A stretch of DNA of 64,000 nt, taken from the NCBI GenBank assembly GCA_004794655.1, contig SMMW01000622.1, positions 5,331,501-5,395,500 of the forward strand. Reading direction: 5' to 3'. The notes below the pieces were generated by a model, which saw only the letters and a program-made list of their open reading frames with translations, ran no database searches and was not told the DNA's origin. A program made the translations under genes and the position numbers. Shown piece after piece: positions 37,253-49,079 of this stretch. The stretch comes from Marisa cornuarietis. Lineage: Eukaryota > Mollusca > Gastropoda > Architaenioglossa > Ampullariidae. Within the stretch, counting starts at the first letter, position 1; each line of letters opens with the position of its first letter.

Positions 37253-40200
37253 TTGCAGAGCTTTTGGTGGACGAGTTTGCGAACACTGCTGTCTTCTCGG
37301 CTGTTTTCGCGATGCCAGTGAGCAGCAGTCCCTCTCTGAGTGCCAGCAGGTCTCCAGGGATACCAGACTGTCGACAAACACGGGAAAAGGTAGAAAATTC
37401 ATTTACCTTCTTCCTTCCGCTTCCCCGTGGTTACTTCAAACAGCCTGTATTTTATCTTGTCAAACGGCGGCTTCTTGTGCGTGCACGTCCTCCCGCAGGA
37501 CAGACACTTAGTTGGCCGTTAATTCGCCTCAGGCGGGCGCGTGCGTGCACGTGTGAGTGAAAGAAGGGAGTTGTGGGAAGGTAATATAGATTATCGCCAG
37601 CCACAAAAGGAAGATTACCTTCTTCCTGGCTAAACAACACAGAAATGTAGCGATGCAAATAATATTGCAGAAATAGAATGCTTTTAGGCCGTAGTTAATA
37701 TGGTTTGTGATCGATGTTTTTTTTTATTATTATCATTATCGGGTCAGTGTGACTGAAAATCTGATTCGGTAACTAAGCCTGTGTACTGCGTGTTACAATG
37801 ATCAACATCTTTGCAGCATATGAACCGACGTTTACATAGATTTTGTATGCCTGCACACCCATGTAACCTGTACCCACAGCTGAATTGTAGTGCACACAGC
37901 TGCTGATCAGTCCTGGATCTTAGCCTGTTCTAATGTTGACCTTAGTGAAATGAAACAGTCTGCTAAGAGATAAATAAAAGACCCTATTAGTAGTAGTAGC
38001 AGTTGCACTTGTATTAGTAGTAGTGTTGATGTCTTCCTCAGCTTTGGTAAAATACGACACTTAAACAATTGTCACTTTTTTTTCTAAGTCAGAAAACAAA
38101 TATGGTACGATGTCTGATCTCATCAGGTTCGAGCAAGATATTTTTAAAGCATCTGTAAAGAGAATAGACGAGAAGATGGTGTGAAGCTGACCACGATCAA
38201 AGCTCAACTGACAGCATTCGTTGCTACAGCAGCATTGTTATCGACAAAACGTTACAGCGACCAGCACCGATCATGCTCAGCGAATGTGATACGATCTGGA
38301 GGAGATGTGAATGACAAGTGCAGCAATGTTACTTGCGGTAAGTGACAATGCGGAGATTTCACTATAAACGAGTGAAGTGTTCGCGATGGAATTGAATGGC
38401 AGCGCAATAATCCTGCAGCAGAAATGAGTGGCAAAGTACCGGGAACCGCTGCGAAAATTAGTGACAAGGTGCTGGAGATAAGCCTGCATGCGATGCTCCC
38501 CGCAGCTGCCAGCAAAACTACGCCTGCCTGTTGCCTGTTGCCTGTTCATGTTGAGGAAAGAAAGACTGCGCCTGTTGTGGACAGACTGATCAAGATTACA
38601 GTTCACGATCTCTGAGCTAGATTGATCCTTACCCACCATCTTCAATACTGCAAGTTGATCTCACGTTTTCTCTACCACGACATCTGTACCAGCTTTGCCC
38701 ATCAGTCACCAGCTTAAAGACCTTCTTAACTTGACCCACATTATCAAACGGGATTATGTTTGGCACATTTTTATATGACCGAGCCAACATTTACTAAACA
38801 AAGCCACACATTTGATAGTATATGTCCAGTTAAGAAGGGTTTACGTGTCCAGCTGTAATACGTGTGTAAAGAAACATAGGCTCGTAAGTGTGTGGGGTCC
38901 ATGCTCGTTTCAAGTGTGAACTGTTGACCACGAGAAAAGTGCTGGCATCCCTCGACGTCAGGTCGTCACATGCAATCTAAGGTCACTACTTTAGCCAGGA
39001 ACCTGACGGGGAAGGCTTCCCATAAAGATAATGATCTCCATCCTGTAATTTCTGTCGAACAATCGCTTACTCCCAGATTCCTGGACTGTGCCCAAGCGGG
39101 AAAGCTAAGTGAAGCCTCAACAAAAAAAAAGACCTCCAGGCCTAAGGACAAAGGCAAAATGGGGCCCAGCTGATCCTCTTTTTGTATGAGAAGGTATAGT
39201 AGCGCCTCCCAGCGGATTTCAAAGGGGAGGTAGGAAGTGTGTAATCAAACATCTAATGGCGCTTTGTGGCACCACCCGTGGTAATCAGTGTTTCGCTCAT
39301 AGTTATGTTCGGCGCGACCTGCAGGCAAACTATGTGAGTCGAAAACACTATCTTACTTTATAAGGGTGCAAGTCGGGCGTAAAATCTCCCATCCGGACTG
39401 ACTTTCAACATCCCGTCCTCTAAAAAAAATAGTTGTGCGAGAAGCAGTGAGTGAATGCATCATCATTAAAGCTGTTGGCTTGGCTGATAGACCGCCACCA
39501 TCACTTATTTGTTTAAAAAAAAAAACAGTTGTTTGCCAGGATCCGAATGCATCTTGCACGACGCTTTAAAAAAAAAGCCGAGACGTCATGAGACACTACC
39601 TGTTTGCCCAGGTTTCCAAAAAATCATTTAAACATATCTCGATAATTTACCATTTTTCTTACTTGTACTAACATCATGTTCCCCGGAATTATTAGAAATG
39701 AAAGCAAGGACTGCACGTGTTGCCCTTCATTTTTAAATACTTCTCCTGTATAAGTCGGCCTCTGTTGTTAAGATAGTATCTCGGCCTCCGTCTGTTCCGC
39801 GCAAAAACAACAGGGAATTCAGACGGAAGCTCCCGAACTTTGATTTGAGTGGTGGTCTGTGCTCTTGCTCACCAACACTTTGAGTGTTTTCAGTGGGCGG
39901 GCCAAGATCAAGTCGCAATCCTTACTCATTCTGTAGACACGTGAAGATAATGGACAAAACTCTTGTCTCGGTCTCTTCTTACTTTCAGGAATGTTTTTTT
40001 CTTTTGCTGTACCATCAGATTTTAGATGCCTTCAATTCGTTCTTTGAACGCTTAAACCACTCTTTCTCAGGTCATCTTAACTATACTTTGTTCGTTAACT
40101 TACTTTCTAATATCAGCTTTCATCTGATTTTTTCTATTTTGACTTGTGAGTTTAATTTGTGTTTTTGTCATCTCTTTTAAAACAATTTGATTCTGATATT

Positions 40201-42879
40201 TAAAAAGTATGTTTGACATGTCTGGTGCAAGGAAACATTTTGCACAGTTACGTGACACGACATCTTAGACACCGTAGTGCTTTCAGGAATGGCTTGGTCA
40301 AGTGCTTATATCTTTCGATCTTTGCAGTGATTATGCTTCGTGTCTTTGCTACTCACAGTGACAAAACTTTCTTGTTATGGAAATGCCTGGCTCTACAATC
40401 ATTTCCCAAGAGTCCAGCGTAATTTGGTGGCCTAAGGTATTTTTCTGTCTACCTCCGAGTTCGTCTGCTATTCCGGTGGAGTCTCATCTCCCGCTTGTCA
40501 TCATCGCACTAAATATCCGCCATATCTCCTTGGATGCAGTCGTCGATAAACACTGCGCCAGCGAAATAGAATCTCAGATCCGTCATTATATAATGGAGTT
40601 ACACTCCACCTCTGCCAGCATGTAGTTGTGACTTACATTTACACCCAAGGGAGGTCAAAACTCATATCTGCCAGTGTGAGGCTAGAACTCACCAGCTACA
40701 AGTGGGTTTGTCAGGACTAGCCTCTCCAAATGAAGAGTTTTGATTTCGCTTTCATCGGTAACTTTTGGACTCCTGCCTACTAACTGTCACGATGGAGATG
40801 CCGCTAAATCTTCTTGAATGACCTTATCAATCATATCTATCTGCGACTTGTCAGGGTGCAGTCAGAACTGCCACACGCAGTCAGCACGTACCAAAAACTT
40901 GGAGAACTCCCGCTGCACCGCCTGCTCTAAGAGAGTTCGATAACTCTCGTGCACGTGCAAGCCGTTCAGCCCGAAACACTGGGGGGTGGGGGGGAAATAA
41001 AAATCTTCAAAGCTGAACTGAGGTCTGCGAGCAAGGATTGAATCTATCTCTTTGATTCTTTTAAAGTCCTTTATCGTCTTCTAAAATCAATAAGTCACAA
41101 AAAAGAAGCCCAAAACTTTCGCAGACATCAAACGACAACTTTTCGTTTGCCCGCCAGAGACGCTAGGAGGGGGTGAGAAGGTAACTGGAAGCGGTAATGT
41201 CCCTTCTCTAACTATCTTAAGTGTCGTGTGTCTTTCGTGCAGTAAAACGCCAAAGCACTCTGTGACGGGAGGGGAAATGGAAAATGAGACGATAAGAACT
41301 GTTGAAAACGGCTGATGCCTTAGAGGAAATACTTCAGCTTATCCCCACCTTCTCATAAAAAATTGAAGTTGCAGACTTCAAAAGGCACATCTACTGGAGT
41401 GTGAAAGGAATTATGCAATGGAGTGTCTAGTATTAAAGAGAGACCTTGTGTTACAGATGTTACATTTGGAACTCGGAAGAAATGTACCCATTTTAGGTTA
41501 GAAAACAAACAGCAAGGGACGCTGAGTAAAGTATTATTTGTGGTGTCGTGAGAAGAAGCAGAAATTAGAAAATCGATGACTAAGCCGGCCAACAGGTTTA
41601 AGAGGACAGCAGAAAACTGAAGGCAAGATTTCATTGCAAGATCGTTTTCACGGATTGCTGCGAATATCGTTCATCCTCGTCTGGTTTTGCATGATGCATT
41701 TTATCTTTAGTATGACAGGTACAGATATTTCCACAGACTATTGATCATCTTTCTCATTATTTCTCTAGCTTTTCACGAAAACAATGTTTTCTGTACCATC
41801 CACAAGCATCTATGTGTACTTGTGCAAGGCTTGATGTACTGAGTGAAAAACGGTGTAACCTAAATCAGCGTAGAATAAATTCTCAATAACAGCAAATCGA
41901 CCTCTGGCAAGGTAGGAAGAGGAATGGAGAGAGAGAGGAAAAAAAAGCGAGACGCAGATTTCTCTCCCTGCAATCAAACTTCGGATTCCTCACAATAATG
42001 ACAGCCTAAACAGAAAGCAGTCGCCATGGATGAACGCACAAAATCTGAGGCAGAGGAATGATTGTGGGGGCTAGGTGGGCAAGTTTTGCAGCCGTTTGCG
42101 TTATTGTAAAAGACATCTTATTTCCTCGTTAATCTGATTTATCGGCTAGCCTGGCAAGAAATCCTGGTATTATGTCAGTCTCGGGGGAGTCTTGAAATTA
42201 ACAGATCACCATGCGTGCGAGAGCATTACAACTCCATGTGATTGGATCGATCTGTCTGTTGCGGTTTTCACGGCACAACTACTCACTCAAGAAGCAGTTT
42301 TATTACTCTTATCCTAGCTGTACGACAAAAATTGACGAGCAGTGTTTTCGAACAACCGAGCTAAACGCTTTTTATCTTCTCAATGAAATGAGCTTAGTGA
42401 GGAGAAATGAATGGTGTGCGACAGAAACGGGTGGAAATAGCAACGCGAAACTCGGGTGAACATCTATCGGAGGCAAGTAACTACCAAGACGGATAGACAG
42501 GCATGCAAGCAAGAAACTCGTTTGCTTGATTTACACAAAGTATTTCTAAGATTGAACAGCAAAAAAAAAAAAGCATAAAATATGCATAACATTGATGAAG
42601 TCCATTTAAATCATTCTAGCAAAATGATTTTTCGCTGTAGGATTGGCAGATATAGTTAGTTGCAGTGTTTCTAGTGGAAAATCCATGAAATAAAAAACTA
42701 CTGACATTTTTCAATAAAATCTGTGACGGTGTAATACAAAAGTATTTATATGGTAATCGCGAGGTGAAATTAATGAAGGAGGAATGGTCTTGGTCTCGAT
42801 TGACATATTCATTCTTGCTAGTTATCAAGACAACAAATTTCACGATTAAGAAAAAATCTAGCCCAGCTGCAGCAGTTAC
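37253..42879. other. No gene recognised
   Basis: This is mostly AT-rich intergenic or intronic sequence with short ATT/AGT triplet runs near 37990-38030. ORFs such as 38645-38277 and 39884-40180 show no family motifs and no convincing splice sites. Confidence 0.5.
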
Positions 42880-43260
42880 GGGAGTCCAGCTGTAGTCGAG
42901 GTAGCGGGAGGTGCCTGCGGTCCCTGACTTTCCCCGGTAATTGCCTTGTCACGATCTCCTAGCTTCGATCAGTGATGGCGTTCCGGAGGTGGCAGCCACC
43001 ATGCATTATTGCACAGTCCTGGGGGCCTGACGAGCGACGGCGCATCCCTTTACACCAGTCTCGCCTGCCTCCTGGCAGCAGGGGCCAGAACTGCAAAACC
43101 AGAGTTGATGCTGAAGCACACAAGGGCAGCTTTGTTAGTTTGTGGGGACTGTATGGCGCCCCTTTGAGCGATAGGTCTGCGTGTTACTTTGCTGCCTCTT
43201 TATTCCAGTCTGGAAGACGAACAGCTAGAAATCTCCGAGCACAATAAAGTACATTATGGG
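42880..43260 (+). other. GC-richer block ending in AATAAA, unrecognised
   Basis: The block is richer in G+C than its surroundings and is open in the plus frame from 42972 to 43247. It ends just before GCACAATAAAGTACATT, a polyadenylation-like hexamer. Its appearance, with the ORF stopping just before AATAAA, suggests the 3' end of a retroelement or a decayed transcript. I recognise no protein motif and see no flanking splice sites. Confidence 0.3.
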
Positions 43261-43326
43261 CAGATGAAATAGTAAAAAAAAAATTCCTGACTAAAAGCAT
43301 CTGAGAAGTTTTATACGTGTGCTTTT

Positions 43327-43358
43327 ATTATTCTTTCTTTCTTTCTTTCTTTCTTTCT
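43327..43358. repeat. TTTC tetranucleotide microsatellite
   Basis: About eight TTTC/TTCT units are followed by imperfect continuation. Confidence 0.85.
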
Positions 43359-44175
43359 TCTCTTTTCTTCTATTTTGTCCTGATTTCGTTTTTTATGCCG
43401 TCATGTGCAGCCTGTGTGTGCCCAATCAAAAAGACATAAAATCAGACTTTCTAAGAAGCACACTCATTCCCACGTACAACATTACACACCAGGAATTTAA
43501 ATACATTTGCGCAGTTTCCAAACAAAGACGCCATCTTCTCGGCTAGAATTCTTGCAAGAACAAAATCATCCTAACTTTTAAACAGCCTTCAATTAAAAAT
43601 TTTAGAAAAACAGAGAACCGCAAACCAATGGCCTTTCATGTTTTCCTAATTTGTTTTTACTTTCACTTCCTTTTACTTTTTAATACTTATTTAGACAATT
43701 TTTCATGTTATTGTATCTTTATTATCCAGTGGGTCAACAGTGATGTATTTTCTTTTCTGCTGGAGGCACTTAATTTCTTCTTGCATCATTTCTCCACAAC
43801 ATGGCCCTGTTTGCCCTCCTGCTGCCGCTACCACCCGCACCCCTAGTCTGGCACTTTACGTCAACGTCAGGGAAAGCGTATCGAAGATCCGGATGGGGGC
43901 GCTGTGCCGGAATCCCTACTCCTCAATTTGCGAGACAGGGATTACAGATGTGGAGAAGAACTTGTAGGAGTCGACAGCGAGACTGATGCTGGCCTACATG
44001 CGCGGACAACCCTGCATGGCGGAGACGCTCTAGGGAGTTATCCCGCTTGGCTGCTGTCGCTCCACCGCCGGTCGCTGTCATCGTGCATGTTCTGTATTCA
44101 AGAAGCGGAAAATAACTTTGTGATGAAGAGGCTGGCAAACAATCCCAATGATGACGACCGGGTGCGTCTTTTTTT

Positions 44176-44219
44176 AATTCAGGACTTGTGTTGGTTCAAT
44201 GCACAAACATGTACTCTTT

Positions 44220-44251
<32 letters not shown>

Positions 44252-44384
44252 TTGTTTTCCTCCAGGACTGGTGTTGGTTCAACGCACAAATATTTTCTGT
44301 ATTTTCATGTATTTATTTTTTCCAGGACTGGCTTTAGTTTAACGCACAAATATTTCCTCTATTTTTGTGTATTTATCTTTTCCT
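44176..44384 (+). repeat. Three-copy 60 bp tandem repeat with embedded TTG microsatellite
   Basis: The unit starts (T)CCAGGACTGGTGTTGG, then TTCAACGCACAAATATTT and ..TGTATTTAT. CAGGACT occurs at 44180, 44263 and 44323. The last two copies are 60 bp apart. The first is stretched to 83 bp by about ten TTG units (44220-44248). The ORF that spans it is a by-product of the repeat. Confidence 0.85.
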
Positions 44385-45996
44385 TGTGGACGCAACTTGT
44401 CAAAGAAGACTTTTTTTTTTACAGCCGAAAGCAAGAAGCGACAGCTACTTCCAGCCTTATGGTAACAAGCGCACAAACTGTGTCCTCGTCTTCATAGCGA
44501 CTCTCTCTTGTAAATATGTTTTGCTGCGATTATCAAAACTGTTGCATCGCGGCAAACGTTTAGGATTGTCTGATAGCCCTTTAAAGTCATCACGGCCAAG
44601 AATTATAAGACTCGTATTCCTAGTAATTCATGATCTTTTCGAATACATGCACACACACACTGCATGTAAAATTAAAAAGAAAAACAGAAACAGATTTGTA
44701 AGTAGGTAAACAGGTGGTAGACAAGGTGGAAGTCAGTAGAAATAAAGAAAGAAAATGAGAGAGAAAGGACAGCTAGACAGTCAGGAAGAAGGAAAGAAAT
44801 AAAGAAGGATTGTTTGGCAATCTTTGCTCAGACGCAGATGATTTTAATATCTTTTGCACTGTTGTCAGGGTTCAGGCGCTCGCAGTTGACAACATTAACC
44901 CCACTTTCCCCATTTAGATAAACGTGAAAAAAAAGAGATAATGCAAGGTATGTATTAGACACTGACACGTGCGGAACACACACACACACACACACATCCC
45001 CGCGTGCGGAGAGGTGAGTGAGAGAGAGACATGGAGATCGAGAGAAAGAGATGGTGCTGAGACAGGAGATGAGGAAGCCAACATTGCTTCGGGACCGTGG
45101 GACAAACTGCCGAAAGTGTTGTGGTTCTCCCCCTTTCTCAAGCGTCTTTGAGTATCATTGTGAGGCGATAAGGGGCCTGACATCTGATGCTTTCCATAGA
45201 TTTCCAACTTCATCTTTTATGCTTCTGGCATTTATGGCTTTCTTCGAATTCTCTGATCTTTAACTGGCATTTTAATCTCGAAGTCGCTTTGTTTTGCTAA
45301 AGCATGGGCCACCCACTGAATATAAAGAAAAGTTAATATCGGGTATTAATATTTGATGTCTGCTTTATTCAGTTAGCGCTTTGTGATGTGACATCCACAT
45401 TTTATGTGGAAACTCACTCAAACGCACCTACTCACTCACTCGCTTACGGGTTCTTGGTAGTCGCAAGTAATATTCATATTCTTTGACTTTTTTCTGTCTT
45501 GCCTTTTTTCTAAACACTACGTTTCCAGTTTCATCAGTGTCGAAGGCCGCTAAGATTTATTTTCGCTGCGTAGATAACACCTGTCTACTACATAATAAAA
45601 CATAATCGGGAGTGAACGCGTCTCCTTTTTTAATTATCATCCAACGGACTGTAAGATTCTGGTTGCCACGAAGCAGTCAGCAGATTCCTTTGAAATTCTG
45701 TGCCTTCAGACTTTGACCTCAAACTCTATATCTTTGACTTCTCTGTAATAGATTTTTTTTTTTTTTGCGTCGAGCCGCGTTTGTAGGAGATCCTCACTCG
45801 GCTGGCCAGTAAATTTGAGAAAATGAGGCCAATTAATCTTTTTTCCTCGCTGCCTATTAGCTGTGCCAACCGATTACCTTAAACTCTACACATGATTACC
45901 GCAGGAAAGTGCTTGTGAGGACTATTTATGGGAGGACTTGACGGGTGTGCCCGACCTGTGCAAGATATAGAGGGTATATCTGAGTTTAAGAAATTG

Positions 45997-46018
45997 TTTT
46001 TTTTTTTTTTTTTTTTTT
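45997..46018. repeat. Poly-T tract
   Basis: An uninterrupted run of 22 T. It may mark the poly(A) end of a minus-strand retroinsertion, but nothing recognisable lies next to it. Confidence 0.9.
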
Positions 46019-46108
46019 GTTCCTGAAACTGGGGGAGAGCGTGTGTGGGCAAATGATGGCTGTCTTCGTCCTCATTGTTTTTATAGCTGTTACTGCCGTT
46101 ATTATTAT

Positions 46109-46109
<1 letters not shown>

Positions 46110-46160
<51 letters not shown>
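46110..46160. repeat. GAT trinucleotide microsatellite
   Basis: About 17 GAT units follow a short ATT run. Confidence 0.95.
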
Positions 46161-46161
<1 letters not shown>

Positions 46162-46334
46162 GCTTTGTAACGTTCAGTTTTTTTATCTTCGACATTGCTA
46201 ATGTTACAGGTTCAAACTATATTTTATGACATGTGAGAAAATGCAGAGCAACGATAAAATGTTCAAGGAATAAAAGACTGATTACATTCCCAGAATTTCC
46301 CTCTCTTTTTCCCCCTCCCTCTACCCCACCAGAA

Positions 46335-46440
46335 ACATGCAATCTGTCAGAATGTATTTGACTCGAACCCAGCTTGGTGTATCAAAAAGAAAGGCATCAT
46401 ACCCACCCAGCCATACTCTGGTCACAACTAATCCTGTCTG
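46335..46440 (-). mobile_element. tRNA-derived SINE head (minus strand)
   Basis: On the minus strand an A-box-like TGGCTGGGTGGGTATGATGCC is followed about 25 bp later by a B-box-like GGGTTCGAGTC. This is the spacing of an internal Pol III promoter. The sequence does not fold as a true tRNA with a paired acceptor stem, so a SINE head is preferred. The body and tail were not delimited. Confidence 0.45.
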
Positions 46441-47154
46441 AGTGCTGCCGCTGTTCCAAACACAGAGAAACTGATTGATTCCGATTCCCACCCTTCTTGA
46501 GTGAGGGCCCCTGTGCAGCTGTGTTTTCCAACCGTTCGATTTTTCTCCTCGCCGAGTTATCCGTCTGCCACTGCTGAAAGTGGTAAGGGGAGACAATGGC
46601 TCAGCCACAGCTGGCTGCCTGGGAAATGAAATACAGTTCTCAGCCCATGCCGCGGCAAGACCTCGCTTCATCATCGTCCTGACATGACCTTCCCCCCACA
46701 TGTCTGTTTTGCGACGGGAGTAGCCTCCCTCCGTCAGCCAATGGCTTGGGCAGTCATTTTATCGCAACACTTAGAAGCATTTACCTTTAAGGGTCGTTTT
46801 TTTTAGAGGAAGTTTTAGTCCATAACTGCATAAGAGACAGCACAGTAAGTCATTTGCTATCGGTCTGTTGCGCTTTACAAAGTCTATTCCTCATCCATTC
46901 AAAAAATACTATTTTATTTTATCTATTTATTTCTGGTCAAATTTAGAACTTTATATGGCAAAGTTATATGTTGCATATGTATTAGAGAGAGAGAGAGCAT
47001 GCACGCCTACACACAGGGAGAACATGCATGATACTGATCATGATCAGACAGCACTCAACCCTCAAATGTCGGGCTTGTAGGCTGTGATCATTTTCAATCC
47101 AGCAGCTGAGAAATGTGTTGCGATCATTCATTTATTCGTCCCTTGACTGGTACC

Positions 47155-48357
47155 TTAAATAGACACGGCAACTGACACGACCCGCCCCTCGCGTCTGTCT
47201 TGGGCGATGGTGAGCAGGTCCTGTACACGATGGTCAAGTCCATTGCTTCACATTCATAAGCCAGTTCTTCATCTGGCCACCACGGCGTCGACCACCCTCC
47301 AAAGTACCTTTAAGGACGGACCTCGACAGAATGTCATGCCGAGTGACATGACCAACCCAGACCAGCTTACCCAACTTCACTGCTGCAAGTAGGAGTTCTT
47401 GGTGTCCTGCGAGTGTGGCGACCATGCTTCGAGCCGTACTCCGTTCATGTAGATATCTGCTTTGCCGTCGCCAATGGCCATGACTTTATTCTTGTCAGTG
47501 CTAGTCTCCATTCCACATGCGTTCAAAATGTCTGTCAGTCTGTTGGTAAAGTCTTGCAGTGCCTGCTATCAGATCGTCGTCGTCAGCAAAACGTTGTTGT
47601 TATACAGCACTTCGATGACTTAAACGAGACTTTCTTCGATGTCAATTTTCGCATCACTTACCAAGGCGCCTCGTGCCAGATTTTGTCAAAAGCCCTTTGA
47701 AAGACAATGAAGTTTTGATACTGGTCTCCCTGATGCTAAAAATGCTTCTCTATGAGAAGGCGACAGTTGAAGATCTAGCTAACTGTGCTCCTGCTTGGTG
47801 CTTGTTCTTTAGCGGAGATGCTCATGCGACTCTTTATTATTTTCAACGTAACTTTGCTTGGGTGACTGTTTAGGCTTATTGTTCCGTAGTTCCGCACTGC
47901 TGTTCCCTTTATGTTTTGGAACGGGTATAACTAGTGACTGCGTCCATTCTTTGGACCATTCTTTGCTTTCCCACCTCTCTACCACAGGCATGTGAGAGTC
48001 TTTGCTGTTTTATCTCTCAACCCCTGCTCAGTTGGGACGTTGTCAACGCCAGGCGACTTTGGGACCTCTTCCCGTAGGACTGGTAGGTCTGAAGGTTTGC
48101 TTATTCTATTTTGGTTGTTTAAAGGATGTTAGGTGTGTCGTCATCTGGAAGTAGTTGTACAGAACTTTATAATGTTTAGTCCATCGGTTCAGTATATCAG
48201 TGCGTTCTGTAAGAAGGTGGTGATTACTGACTTCGATGACTAAGGTCTTGTGTTGACCTGTCTTGGTGAGAATCTTTAGTACTTGATAGGCTCTTTTTGC
48301 TGTCACACCAGTACCATTCTCTTCTCCATAATCCAGCACTGGCTCTTGATCCAAAGA
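47155..48357 (-). pseudogene. Non-LTR retrotransposon remnant: reverse transcriptase to C-terminus
   Basis: Read on the minus strand with frameshifts and stops, this contains the RT half of an endonuclease/reverse-transcriptase element. Pieces in order are AKRAYQVLKILTK (about 48290), LLTERTDILNRWTKHYKVLYNY, EWTQSLVIPVPK (PKKGN region), a FQRAFDKIWHEAPW block, and RFADDDDLIAG, in which the catalytic FADD-type motif is intact (47590-47573). It continues through a STDKNKVMA block to LGKLVWVGHVTRHDILSR, then LKGTLEGGRRRG and NVKQWT at the C-terminus. Some blocks are missing between the motifs. The clade was not assigned. The 3' UTR and target duplication could not be delimited. Confidence 0.85.
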
Positions 48358-48875
48358 CAATGAAGTGGAGGAGTTTTACCAACAGCTAGACAAGGTTACA
48401 CTGGCAGTATCGAAAAGGGCATTCTTGTTGTACTTGGTGACTGTAACGCCAAGGTCTAAACGTCTACCAGCAATAGGCAGGAACGGCGGGTATATTTGGC
48501 CTTTGTGAAGCCAACGACAAGGATCTTAAACTCCTAGAGTTTGCGCACAGGCATCGATTCACTTTATCCAATATCCTACACACAAGAAATCGAGGACGGC
48601 CACTTTGTACTCACTAGATGGATTGGTCCATAGCCAAATCAACTTCATCCTGCGGCATAGACCCTTAAAATCCAGAATACACAAGGCCAAAAATGGACAC
48701 GTCCAGACGCTGACGTAGGCAGCAATGACCTTGTCTTAATGGAGCTGAAGCTGACGAAGCGCCGCTCAAACATCCCCCAAACTCGCTTTGATTTGGAGAA
48801 GCTGCAAGACCCAAACGTTTCGGAAATCTTCAAGGCCAAAGTTGGAAGTAAATTTGCCACACTATGTGCTGCGGT
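48355..48875 (+). pseudogene. Inverted 5' part of a non-LTR retrotransposon: endonuclease domain remnant
   Basis: The plus strand, over several frames with stops, shows the order expected of an apurinic-type endonuclease domain from endonuclease/reverse-transcriptase elements: EVEEFYQQLD, then LGDCNAKV (GDxNAKVG motif), then LLEFAHRHRFTLSN, then PDADVGSNDLVLMELKL (normally ..GSDH.LV). It ends TRFDLEKLQDPNVSEIFKAK, the segment that normally precedes the RT domain. The SDH catalytic motif is changed to SND. This part reads on the opposite strand from the RT part to its left, and its 5' side abuts that part at about 48355. See the twin-priming finding. It is not functional. Confidence 0.8.
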
Positions 48876-48960
48876 GTCTGTAAACGGACTGTCAAGATAT
48901 CTGAACAGCCGTGAGAAACCCTCCCTGGTCCCCTATCTCACCCTCCAGTGCAGCGTTTCT

Positions 48961-49079
48961 CCTTCGGAAAATAAACAGACTGGAAGCTTTCAAGTTCCGC
49001 CAAGTGTGTGTGTACGCGTTTCCAATCTTGTTATTAGATTGTTTAGTTCTTCGGTCACTAATCTATTCACCGCTGCCTT
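48961..49079 (+). repeat. Dispersed repeat, copy 1
   Basis: This is about 90% identical by eye to 53571-53693, including GAAGCTTTCAAGTTCC and TTTAGTTCTTCGGTCACTAA. It lies about 85 bp beyond the inverted endonuclease segment of the 47-48.9 kb retroelement. It is non-coding. Confidence 0.85.

Noticed and set aside
37252..37367. Minus-strand exon (acceptor GTCGACAG, donor AAG|gtctgc)
   Set aside because: Three frames are open, the donor is weak at +3 and no peptide motif is recognised.
43801..44138. Plus-strand coding region around 43.8-44.1 kb
   Set aside because: Several overlapping frames are open because of higher G+C. There are no motifs, and the end runs into a tandem repeat.
45140..45200. 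CR1/L2-like tail (GCGTCTTTGAGTATCATTG)
   Set aside because: Only a short resemblance with no following repeat tail.
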